Below are positions 1 through 6,282 of a DNA stretch of 10,255 nucleotides, piece after piece. The notes below the pieces were generated by a model. It had not been told where the DNA came from. It saw only the letters and a program-made list of their open reading frames with translations, and did not search any database. How positions within the stretch are numbered: the first letter of the stretch is position 1; the number at the start of each line of letters is the position of its first letter. Source of the stretch: JAFHCF01 sp048497495 (GTDB taxonomy: Bacteria; Pseudomonadota; Alphaproteobacteria; Rhizobiales; Ancalomicrobiaceae); assembly GCA_048497495.1 (NCBI GenBank), contig JAFHCF010000201.1, positions 1 through 10,255 of the forward strand, read 5' to 3'. The position numbers and the translations under genes are program-made.

Positions 1-30
1 CGGCGGAATACGGCTTCGCCTATTCCTCCC
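1..30. repeat. Palindromic repeat, family A, copy 1
   Basis: An imperfect palindrome. The left arm GGCGGAATA (2-10) pairs with TATTCCTCC (21-29), with one C/T mismatch at 4/27. Inside it a bulged C (11) is followed by a short stem, GGC (12-14) with GCC (18-20), around a TTC loop. Two relatives lie at 10159-10186 and 10231-10255. It sits just upstream of rimO, so it may fold in the rimO leader or end an upstream transcript; no T-tract follows it. I infer a REP-like intergenic element; no transposase is nearby. Confidence 0.75.
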
Positions 31-94
31 TACGATGCCCCCCGATCCGCCCTCGGACTTGCTTTCGCCACCGATCCGCAGCATGGATCTCGCC

Positions 95-1444
95 ATGACC
101 GACATCGACACCAAGACCGTCGCGCCCGACGCCCGGGCGCCCAAGATCTCCTTCGTCAGCCTGGGCTGCCCCAAGGCGCTGGTCGACAGCGAGCGCATCG
201 TCACGCATCTGCGCTCCGAGGGCTACGAGCTGACCAAGACCCACGCCGGCGCCGACGTGGTGGTGGTCAACACCTGCGGCTTCCTCGACAGCGCCAAGGC
301 CGAGAGCCTCGCGGCGATCGGCAAGGCGATGGCGGAGAACGGCAAGGTCATCGTCACCGGCTGCATGGGCGCCGAGGCGAGCGAGATCGAGGCGCGGTAC
401 CCCAACCTCCTCGCCATCACCAGACCGCAGGCCTATGACAGCGTCGTCGAGGCGGTGCACGCGGCGATCCCGCCGGCCCACGACCCCCATGTCGATCTGG
501 TGCCGCCGCAGGGCGTGCGCTTCACCCCGCGCCACTACGCCTATCTCAAGATCTCCGAGGGCTGCTCCAACCGCTGCTCCTTCTGCATCATCCCGCATCT
601 GCGCGGCGATCTGGTGTCGCGGCCGGCGGGCGAGGTGCTGCGCGAGGCGGAGAAGCTGGTCAAGGCCGGGGTCAAGGAACTGCTGGTGATCTCGCAGGAC
701 ACCTCCGCCTATGGCCAGGACCTGCGCTATGCGAGCTCGACCTGGAAGGATCGCGAGGTCCGCGCCAAGTTCCTCGACCTGTCGCGCGAGTTGGGCGACA
801 TGGGCGTCTGGGTCCGCCTGCACTACGTCTACCCCTACCCCCATGTCGACGAGGTCATCCCGCTGATGGCGGAGGGCAAGATCCTGCCCTACCTCGACAT
901 CCCCCTGCAGCACGCCGCGACCCCGGTGCTCAAGGCGATGAAGCGCCCGGCGGCGCAGGAGAAGACCCTCGATCGCTTCGCCGCCTGGCGCACCATCGTG
1001 CCCGATCTCGCCATCCGCTCGTCCTTCATCGTCGGCTTCCCCGGCGAGACCGAGCGCGACTTCCAGGACCTGCTCGACTGGATGACCGAGGCGAGGCTCG
1101 ACCGCGCCGGCGCCTTCAAATACGAGGCGGTCAAGGGCGCCAAGGCCAACGACCTGCCCGGCGCGGTGCCGGAAGAAGTCAAGCAGGAGCGCTGGGACCG
1201 CCTGATGGCCCATCAACAGGCGATCGCCGCCAAGATCCAGAAGGGCCGCGTCGGTCGCCGGGTGCCGGTGATCATCGACGAGGTCGGCCCGACGGTCGCC
1301 AAGGGCCGCACCAAGTGGGACGCGCCCGAGATCGACGGCGCCGTCCACGTCGCCGCCCACCGCCCCTTGCGCGTCGGCGACATCGTCACGGTCAGGATCG
1401 AGGGCGCCGACGCCTACGACCTGAGGGGCACGGCGGTCGGGTGA
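95..1444 (+). CDS. rimO: Ribosomal protein S12 methylthiotransferase RimO
   Basis: Radical SAM enzyme that adds a methylthio group to the beta carbon of a conserved aspartate of ribosomal protein uS12, using two [4Fe-4S] clusters, in the cytoplasm. The N-terminal UPF0004 domain opens with SFVSLGCPKALVDSERI and supplies three cluster cysteines (C25, C61 in NTCGF, C90 in TGCMG). The radical SAM signature CSNRCSFC gives C157, C161 and C164. A SSFIVGFPGET segment and a C-terminal TRAM-like domain (about residues 375-447) follow. The SLGCPKALVDSE form separates RimO from the related tRNA enzyme MiaB. The length of 449 aa fits the family (E. coli, about 441). In-frame ATGs also occur at 35 and 83; none has a good Shine-Dalgarno site, and 95 gives the usual short leader before the domain. 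It runs toward a convergent gene, across a large inverted repeat. Confidence 0.96.
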   Translation: MTDIDTKTVAPDARAPKISFVSLGCPKALVDSERIVTHLRSEGYELTKTHAGADVVVVNTCGFLDSAKAESLAAIGKAMAENGKVIVTGCMGAEASEIEARYPNLLAITRPQAYDSVVEAVHAAIPPAHDPHVDLVPPQGVRFTPRHYAYLKISEGCSNRCSFCIIPHLRGDLVSRPAGEVLREAEKLVKAGVKELLVISQDTSAYGQDLRYASSTWKDREVRAKFLDLSRELGDMGVWVRLHYVYPYPHVDEVIPLMAEGKILPYLDIPLQHAATPVLKAMKRPAAQEKTLDRFAAWRTIVPDLAIRSSFIVGFPGETERDFQDLLDWMTEARLDRAGAFKYEAVKGAKANDLPGAVPEEVKQERWDRLMAHQQAIAAKIQKGRVGRRVPVIIDEVGPTVAKGRTKWDAPEIDGAVHVAAHRPLRVGDIVTVRIEGADAYDLRGTAVG

Positions 1445-1457
1445 GATCTACGCGGCT

Positions 1458-1580
1458 CGCGATGGTTCGAGACGGCGTGCGACGCACGCCTCCTCACCAT
1501 GAGGCCTTTGATATTGTTTCGAAACTCCAAAAAGAAGCCTCATGGTGAGGAGGGCCGGAGGCCCGTCTCGAACCATCGCG
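1458..1580. repeat. Head-on pair of palindromic repeats, family B (likely bidirectional terminator)
   Basis: Two copies of one element in opposite orientation, at 1458-1505 and 1537-1580, separated by a 31-nt AT-richer spacer. The outer 18 bp (1458-1475 with 1563-1580) and inner 17 bp (1489-1505 with 1537-1553) are perfectly complementary. Between these blocks each copy has its own small hairpin: CGTGC-GAC-GCACG at 1476-1488 and GGGCC-GGA-GGCCC at 1552-1564. The spacer centre is a perfect 10-bp palindrome, GTTTCGAAAC (1516-1525). The element fills almost all the space between convergent rimO and the TMEM175 gene, so termination from both sides is plausible, although no T-run follows the stems. 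From memory, elements with CCTCA...TGAGGAG and GTCTCGAA...AT blocks are common between genes in Bradyrhizobium, Methylobacterium and relatives. Confidence 0.85.
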
Positions 1581-1610
1581 CACGGGCGCAGGCCACGTCC
1601 TCACTCCCCC

Positions 1611-2195
1611 CTACTCCTTCTCCGTAAACAGCACCTTCTCGAAGCGACGATCCGGCGCCAGCCAGAGGATCGCCACGCCGACGTAGAGCGCGATGGCGCC
1701 CCAGCGGAAGACGAAGGCGAGCAGGATGCCGGCGAAGTAGAGCGCCATCGAGATCTTGCCCTTGTAGTCGTGCCCGACCGCGCGGGCGAAATCCGTCTCC
1801 GGCCCGTGCCGACGTCTCAGCGCCATCACCAGCAGCGCATAGGCCGTCGCCGCGAAGAACAGCACGACGCCGTAGATCGCCACCGGCAGGGCGGCGAAAT
1901 GGTTCTCGCCCATCCAGCCGGTGACGAAGGGAAACAACGACAGCCAGAACAGCAGGTGGAGATTGGCCCACAGCACCACGCCGTCGACACGGCGAACCGC
2001 GTGCAGCATGTGGTGGTGGTTGTTCCAATAGATGCCGACATAGATGAACGACAGCACGTAGGACAGGAACACCGGCGTCAGCGCGGTCAGCGCCGCGAGA
2101 TCGGTGCCGTGTGGCACCTTCATCTCGAGCACCATGATGGTGATGATGATGGCGAGAACGCCGTCGCTGAACGCCTCCAACCGACCCTTCGGCAT
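1611..2195 (-). CDS. TMEM175-type (DUF1211) membrane protein, putative potassium channel
   Basis: A 194-aa integral membrane protein of the DUF1211/TMEM175 family, whose bacterial members form tetrameric potassium-permeable channels in the inner membrane. The family signature RLEAFSDG is at residues 5-12 at the head of the first helix (FSDGVLAIIITIMVLEMKVP). WNNHHHMLH (57-65), after the second helix, matches the usual W-x-x-H-H block. About six hydrophobic segments are visible (near 10-26, 41-57, 73-93, 104-126, 148-163 and 167-181), matching the single six-helix repeat of bacterial proteins. The ATG follows a strong purine-rich ribosome site (GGGAGGG, 5 nt away). It is the last gene of the minus-strand run, 69 nt after the esterase, and may be co-transcribed with it. 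Family assignment is firm; channel activity is inferred from homologues. Confidence 0.9.
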   Translation of the reverse strand: MPKGRLEAFSDGVLAIIITIMVLEMKVPHGTDLAALTALTPVFLSYVLSFIYVGIYWNNHHHMLHAVRRVDGVVLWANLHLLFWLSLFPFVTGWMGENHFAALPVAIYGVVLFFAATAYALLVMALRRRHGPETDFARAVGHDYKGKISMALYFAGILLAFVFRWGAIALYVGVAILWLAPDRRFEKVLFTEKE

Positions 2196-2264
2196 CTCGT
2201 CCCTCCCCCGCCCTCGTCGATCCGGCCATGCTGCCCGAACCCGGCACGCGCGACAACCGACATT

Positions 2265-2906
2265 TCAGACGGCGGGGTTGGCGATCAGCGCGCACAGATG
2301 GGCGAGCCCGGCGGAACCCGCCGCCGGGCCGATGCCGTGGCCACCCCCCGCCACCCGGACGAGATCGACGTCGGCGCCCATCGCGGCGAAGGCGTCGCGC
2401 GCCCGCTCGCCCTCTCGCATGGGGATGACCTCGTCGGCGTCGCCGTGGACGAGGCGCATGGGAAATCCGTCGAGCCGACGCGTCGGTGGGCTCACCAGCC
2501 GGGTCGACAGGCCGATCATCCCGGCGAAGTCGCGGCCGCGCGCTACCGCGTCGAGCGCCATCGTGCCGCCCTGCGAGAAGCCGACGAGCACGGTGCGCGC
2601 CGCCGTGGTGCCGGCCGCCGCGATCGCCCGATCGACCACCGCGTCGAAGGCGCTCGCCGCCGCCGCCACCCGAGCCGCCCGGCTCTCGCCCGTGACCCCT
2701 TCGATCGAATACCATTGCCGCCCGGGCGGCCCGTGTTCCCAGGCGAAGGGCGCGTCGGGCGCGGCGAAGCCGACGCCCTCGAGGCGCTTCGTCCAGATCG
2801 CACCCAACGGCGCGATCTGGCGGCCCTCGGCCGCGACCCCGTGCAGCAGCACGAGGAGATCGACCGGCCGCCTCGGACCATCCCCGACCGGCGCCCGCCC
2901 CCTCAA
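2265..2906 (-). CDS. Alpha/beta hydrolase, phospholipase/carboxylesterase (Abhydrolase_2) type
   Basis: A 213-aa serine hydrolase, probably a cytoplasmic carboxylesterase with short acyl esters as likely substrates. After the first strand comes the oxyanion-hole segment LVLLHG (18-23). The nucleophile elbow is GFSQGG (109-114, Ser111), the acid is probably Asp158 in HGDADEVIP, and the histidine is His190 in GGGHGIG. These match the small YpfH-like esterase family in order, spacing and size. The reading frame has no ATG in a suitable place. The best start is TTG at 2906, whose last two bases are the first two of the oxidoreductase TGA (TTGA overlap), implying translational coupling. The frame stays open far upstream inside the oxidoreductase gene, but that extension has no domain character. 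Exact substrate unknown. Confidence 0.85.
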   Translation of the reverse strand: MRGRAPVGDGPRRPVDLLVLLHGVAAEGRQIAPLGAIWTKRLEGVGFAAPDAPFAWEHGPPGRQWYSIEGVTGESRAARVAAAASAFDAVVDRAIAAAGTTAARTVLVGFSQGGTMALDAVARGRDFAGMIGLSTRLVSPPTRRLDGFPMRLVHGDADEVIPMREGERARDAFAAMGADVDLVRVAGGGHGIGPAAGSAGLAHLCALIANPAV

Positions 2907-3880
2907 GGGATCAGCACCATCGACCCCGTCGTCGCCCGCGCCTCCAGCGCCCGGTGGGCGTCGGCCGCGTCCCGGAGCCGCCAGTGCTTCGACAGCGGGA
3001 TCTCCACCGCGCCGGAAGCGATCACCGCGAACAGGTCGCCGGCGATCTCCTCGAGTGTGGCGCGCGGGCCGATGTGGGTGAAGAGCGTCTGGCGGGTGGC
3101 GAAGAGCGAGCCGCGCGACGCCAGTTCCTGCAGCGAGAACGGCGGCACCGGGCCCGAGGCATTGCCGAAGGAGCAGAACAGGCCGAAGGGTTTCAGGCAG
3201 TCGAGCGACTTCGGGAACGTGTCCTTGCCGACCGAATCGTAGACCACGTCGACGCCCTTGCCGCCGGTGATCTCCTTCACCGCCGCGACGAAGTCGTCCG
3301 CCCGATAGTCGATGACGTGGTCGTAGCCGCGGGTCTTGGCCAGCGCCACCTTGTCCGGCCCGCCGGCGGTGCCGATCACCGTGGCGCCGAGGTGCTTGGC
3401 CCATTGGCCGGCGATCTGGCCGACGCCGCCCGCCGCCGCGTGGAACAGCAGCGTCGTGCCCGGCCCGACCTTGAAGGTGCGCTTGAGCAGATACTGCGCC
3501 GTCATGCCCTTGAGCATCGCCGCCGCCGCGATGTCGTCGGAGACGCCGTCGGGGATCTTCACCAGCCGGTCGGCCGGCACCAGCCGTTCCTCGGCGTAAG
3601 CGCCGAGCGGCCCGACATAGGCGACCCGGTCGCCGACGGCGACGCTGGTCACCCCCTCGCCCAACGCCACCACGGTGCCTGCGCCCTCGTTGCCGGGGAT
3701 GAGCGGCAGACCCGCCGGCGCCGGATAGAGGCCGGAGCGGAAATAGCAGTCGATGAAGTTGAGGCCGATGGCGGCATGCCGGACGCGCGCCTGACCGGGG
3801 CCGGGCGCGCCGACCTCGAAGCTCTCCCAGCGCAACACCTCGGGACCACCGACCTCGTGAACGCGAATGCCGTCGACCAT
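2903..3880 (-). CDS. NADPH:quinone-oxidoreductase-like enzyme (zinc-free MDR family)
   Basis: A 325-aa member of the medium-chain dehydrogenase/reductase superfamily, of the quinone oxidoreductase (QOR) type, using NAD(P)H to reduce quinones or other conjugated carbonyl compounds in the cytoplasm. The N-terminal GroES-like domain contains GLNFIDCYFRSGLY (39-52) and PLIPGNEGAGTV (59-70), the usual QOR blocks, where Asn41 and Asp44 occupy positions filled by zinc ligands in alcohol dehydrogenases. The Rossmann fold carries HAAAGGVG (147-154), the QOR form of the nucleotide-binding loop. No structural-zinc cysteine cluster is seen. The length equals E. coli QorA (about 327). The ATG is preceded by AGGGAGA at 7 nt. 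The stop overlaps the esterase start by 4 nt, so the two are very likely co-translated; the TerC gene ends 58 nt upstream. Confidence 0.92.
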   Translation of the reverse strand: MVDGIRVHEVGGPEVLRWESFEVGAPGPGQARVRHAAIGLNFIDCYFRSGLYPAPAGLPLIPGNEGAGTVVALGEGVTSVAVGDRVAYVGPLGAYAEERLVPADRLVKIPDGVSDDIAAAAMLKGMTAQYLLKRTFKVGPGTTLLFHAAAGGVGQIAGQWAKHLGATVIGTAGGPDKVALAKTRGYDHVIDYRADDFVAAVKEITGGKGVDVVYDSVGKDTFPKSLDCLKPFGLFCSFGNASGPVPPFSLQELASRGSLFATRQTLFTHIGPRATLEEIAGDLFAVIASGAVEIPLSKHWRLRDAADAHRALEARATTGSMVLIP

Positions 3881-3938
3881 CGTCGTTTCTCCCTCGCCGC
3901 GACCGTGGTCGGCCGCCGGTGGTCACTTCTCCCGCGCC

Positions 3939-4676
3939 TCACTTACCGGCGCGGGCCTTCTCCCTGCGGCTCTTGGCCAGGATGTTGAGCGCCTCGACGC
4001 CGGCCGAGAAGGCCATCGCCGCATAGATGTAGCCGCGCTCCAGATGGAAGCCGAGCCCGTCGGCGACCAGCGCGATGCCGATCAGCAGAAGGAAGGCGAG
4101 CGCCAGCACCTTGGTGGTGGGATGGCGGGAAATGAAGTTCGAGACCGGGCCGGAGGCGACGTACATGACGCCGACCGCGATGATCACCGCCGTGATCATC
4201 ACCCCGACGTCCTGGGCGAGGCCGACGGCGGTGATGATCGAATCGAGCGAGAAGACGATGTCGATGATGATGATCTGGCCGACCACCGCCGCGAAGGCGT
4301 TGGAGGCGACGCGCGCCATCTCCTCCGGAACCTGTTCCTCCACCTCCTCGTGGATGTGGTTGACCGCCTTGTAGATCAGGAAGCCGCCGCCGACGATCAG
4401 GATGAGATCCTTGACCGACAGCGGATGGCCCCACAGCACCATCACCGGGTCCTTGAGCTGGACGATCCACGAGATCGCGAAGAGCAGCGCGATGCGGAAG
4501 CCGAGCGCCAGGGCGAGGCCGAGCTTTCGCGCCCGCGCCGCCTCGACCTTGTCGAGATGGGCGGTCGCCACCGACAGGAACACCACGTTGTCGATGCCGA
4601 GGACGATCTCGAGCGCCGTCAGGGTCACGAGGCTCGCCCACATGGCGGGATCGGAGAGGAGAGCGACGAGATCCAT
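3939..4676 (-). CDS. TerC-family integral membrane protein, putative metal ion transporter
   Basis: A 245-aa inner-membrane protein of the TerC family. Relatives such as Alx and the Bacillus YkoY/YceF proteins take part in manganese export or metalation of secreted enzymes; others are tied to tellurite resistance. Conserved acidic membrane motifs are present: LEIVLGIDNVVFLS (22-35; Glu23, Asp29) and IIIIDIVFSLDSIITA (135-150; Asp139, Asp145). About seven hydrophobic helices are visible, and an acidic loop, HIHEEVEEQVPEEM (107-120), resembles the usual family linker. The frame is open for 21 more codons, but the ATG at 4676 has AAGGA 8 nt upstream and starts exactly where family members do (MDLVALLSDPAMW). 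It lies 28 nt after the DUF2182 gene. The transported ion is inferred from the family only; no CBS/CorC domain is attached and no other ter gene is near. Confidence 0.92.
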   Translation of the reverse strand: MDLVALLSDPAMWASLVTLTALEIVLGIDNVVFLSVATAHLDKVEAARARKLGLALALGFRIALLFAISWIVQLKDPVMVLWGHPLSVKDLILIVGGGFLIYKAVNHIHEEVEEQVPEEMARVASNAFAAVVGQIIIIDIVFSLDSIITAVGLAQDVGVMITAVIIAVGVMYVASGPVSNFISRHPTTKVLALAFLLLIGIALVADGLGFHLERGYIYAAMAFSAGVEALNILAKSRREKARAGK

Positions 4677-4704
4677 GCGGGCGGTCCTTCGGTCGGGCGG
4701 GCAG

Positions 4705-5658
4705 TCAGAGAGGAGCGAAACGGGAGAGCAGCGCGGCACCGACCGGCGAGAAGCCGATCAGCGCGAGCCCCCACAGGAGCAGGACGACGCCGATGAGGCG
4801 CGGGACCCAGGCCGAGAAGGTGACCTTCTCCACCGTCATCACCGCGCCGATCACCGCGATCCAGACGACGTTCATCACGCCGACGGCGAACATCACCACC
4901 ATCAGCGCCCAGCAGCACCCCAAGCAGTCGAGCCCCAGCTCGATCCCCTGGCGGTAGACGCGCGCCGCGCGCGGCGTCCAATTGTCGGCGAAATAGGGCG
5001 CCGGATAGCGACAGCGGGTGAGGCAGCCGAGCTTCAAGGGCGAGAACTGGTAGAGGCCGGCGGCGAAGAGCGTCGTTCCGGCCAGCACCTGGCTCGCGGT
5101 CAGCCCCGCCGGGGTCAGGACCCTGAGCTGGGTGAGCAACGCCTGCGCCCCCGTCGCCACCACGGCGAAGACCAGCCAGATGGTGAGATAGCCCGCCGCC
5201 AGATAGAGCGGCGAGGCGCTCGCCGACCCGGCGCGCAGCTTCTCCTCGGCGAGCCTGGCGTAGGAGGTCAGGACCGGCGCCGCGCTCGGCAGCATCATCG
5301 CCAGCACCATCGCCACCCACATGGCGAGCACCGCCGCCGCGTCGCCGAGCGTCCACGCCTCGCCGGTCGGCCCGCACAGGACGGTGAACGCGGCGCGCAC
5401 CTCCGGCGGTAGCGCCGCGAGCCCGTTGATCCGGTTGAGCAGCCCCATGCCGGGGCCGAGCGTCGTCATGTCGGTGGTGTCGAGCATGCCGGCGATCATC
5501 GCGGCGAGCCAGGCCCATCCGACCACCGCGCCGATCCCCACGGCCGACCACACCAGAACCTTGGGACGGCGCAACAGGCCGAGCGGCACGGCGGCTCCCG
5601 CCGTCGCCACACCCTCCCCGTTCCGGCCGCCGCCGGTCGAACCCACGCCCGTTTCCAT
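4705..5658 (-). CDS. DUF2182 integral membrane protein with paired Cys motifs
   Basis: A 317-aa membrane protein of the DUF2182 family (described as predicted metal-binding integral membrane protein, COG5486). Helices are visible near 34-58, 106-124, 152-180, 188-204, 250-275 and 284-305. Signature blocks are MWVAMVLAMMLPSAAPV (113-129), SPLKLGCLTRCRYP (206-219; Cys212, Cys216) and GLDCLGCCWALM (242-253; Cys245, Cys248, Cys249). The two cysteine clusters may bind a metal such as copper or iron, but the function is not known to me. The ATG at 5658 has GGAG only 3 nt away. A TTG at 5694 would add 12 residues but lacks a better ribosome site. It sits between the SnoaL-like gene (57 nt upstream) and terC (28 nt downstream) in an apparent operon. 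The DUF1326 partner often found beside this family is not in this window. Confidence 0.88.
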   Translation of the reverse strand: METGVGSTGGGRNGEGVATAGAAVPLGLLRRPKVLVWSAVGIGAVVGWAWLAAMIAGMLDTTDMTTLGPGMGLLNRINGLAALPPEVRAAFTVLCGPTGEAWTLGDAAAVLAMWVAMVLAMMLPSAAPVLTSYARLAEEKLRAGSASASPLYLAAGYLTIWLVFAVVATGAQALLTQLRVLTPAGLTASQVLAGTTLFAAGLYQFSPLKLGCLTRCRYPAPYFADNWTPRAARVYRQGIELGLDCLGCCWALMVVMFAVGVMNVVWIAVIGAVMTVEKVTFSAWVPRLIGVVLLLWGLALIGFSPVGAALLSRFAPL

Positions 5659-5715
5659 GCTCTCCGAAATGGGCTTTCGCGACGCCGATGGCAAGCCCCC
5701 GCGAGCGTCGCGACG

Positions 5716-6108
5716 TCAGGTTCCGGCTTTCGCCGCCGTGAAGGACCAGTGGGTCTGGACGATGCGCCAGCCTCCCGGCCGACGGCGGTAGACCTCGGTG
5801 CAATTCCAGCGCGCCTCCCCGCCGGCCGCGCCCCGCGAGACGAAACGGAAGGTGAGGACCGCGACCTCACCGATCTCGGCGACCGACGGCGCGACGATCT
5901 CCCAGGCGGCGGCGGAGACCTTGCCGCGCAGAGCCTCATAGTAGGCCGTGAGCGCCGCAAGCCCGTCGATGCGGAGCGGATGGAACGGATCGAAATAGGT
6001 GACGTCCTCGTCCGAGATCTCGAGGAATCCCGACGGATCGCCCCGGCACCAGCGCCCGAGCGCGGCGCGTTCCATGCCGATCACCTCGTGCTCGTCCGTC
6101 TCGATCAT
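5716..6108 (-). CDS. SnoaL/DUF4440-like (NTF2 fold) small protein
   Basis: A 130-aa soluble protein with the look of the NTF2-like superfamily. It has an N-terminal helix (MIETDEHEVIGMERAALGRW), a segment WCRGDPSGFLEISDEDVTYFDP (20-41) typical of the cone-shaped pocket, a helix at IDGLAALTAYYEAL (47-60), then beta strands ending in EVYRRRPGGWRIVQTHWSF (105-123), the usual DUF4440/SnoaL ending. Members range from polyketide cyclases and isomerases to proteins with no catalysis, so no reaction can be assigned. The start at 6108 is fixed by GGAGGAG 6 nt upstream. A very long open frame continues upstream opposite the ubiH-family gene but reads as low-complexity antisense. It is the first gene of the minus-strand run and is divergent from the UbiH-family gene. 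Confidence 0.85.
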   Translation of the reverse strand: MIETDEHEVIGMERAALGRWCRGDPSGFLEISDEDVTYFDPFHPLRIDGLAALTAYYEALRGKVSAAAWEIVAPSVAEIGEVAVLTFRFVSRGAAGGEARWNCTEVYRRRPGGWRIVQTHWSFTAAKAGT

Positions 6109-6114
6109 GGTGGT

Positions 6115-6121
6115 CTCCTCC
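6115..6121 (-). promoter_or_regulatory. Ribosome binding site of the SnoaL-like gene
   Basis: GGAGGAG on the minus strand, 6 nt before the ATG at 6108. It decides the start against another in-frame ATG at 6123, which it overlaps, and against the long upstream extension. Confidence 0.75.
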
Positions 6122-6181
6122 ATCTCCGCGATCGCGTGAGCATGCGAGAAACCACGAGACGAGCAAGGGCGTCGAGGGAGA

Positions 6182-6223
6182 CGGGCGACGCCCGCCCGCG
6201 CCTGCGCTATAGGTGTCCGCGGG
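6182..6223 (+). promoter_or_regulatory. Possible promoter or operator for the UbiH-family gene
   Basis: The divergent intergenic region 6109-6282 holds a TATAGG hexamer (6208-6213), one of the few AT-rich spots here. It is flanked by an inverted repeat, CCCGCG (6195-6200) and CGCGGG (6218-6223), and preceded by a small hairpin CGGGC-GAC-GCCCG (6182-6194). TATAGG could be a -10 element with a leader of about 65 nt, but no good -35 box is seen. GC-rich inverted repeats of this size arise by chance in such a genome. Confidence 0.25.
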
Positions 6224-6282
6224 TCGGCGCGGCTCGTCGCCGCCGCCCCATCCGTCTGGACCTGCCGAATCGGAGCCCGCCC

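Noticed and set aside
20..1360. A 446-codon open frame on the minus strand opposite rimO
   Set aside because: Compositionally biased, no recognisable motif, and fully antisense to a well-supported gene.
1542..3242. A 566-codon open frame on the plus strand opposite the TMEM175, esterase and oxidoreductase genes
   Set aside because: It spans three real genes and their gaps in antisense, starts inside the repeat, and has no family features.
2907..3926. Upstream extension of the esterase frame into the oxidoreductase gene, which would suggest a 553-aa fusion
   Set aside because: The extension is an out-of-frame reading of the oxidoreductase gene with Arg/Gly-rich low complexity, and the TTG at 2906 gives a normal-length esterase.
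3881..3938. Possible terminator hairpin between the TerC gene and the oxidoreductase gene
   Set aside because: Only short GC-rich stems (such as GACC-GT-GGTC at 3901-3910) and no T-tract in the direction of transcription; not enough to call.
3939..4676. Tellurite resistance (ter) operon
   Set aside because: Only a TerC-family protein is present. No TerB, TerD, TerE or TerZ genes are seen, and isolated TerC proteins are usually metal-related membrane proteins.
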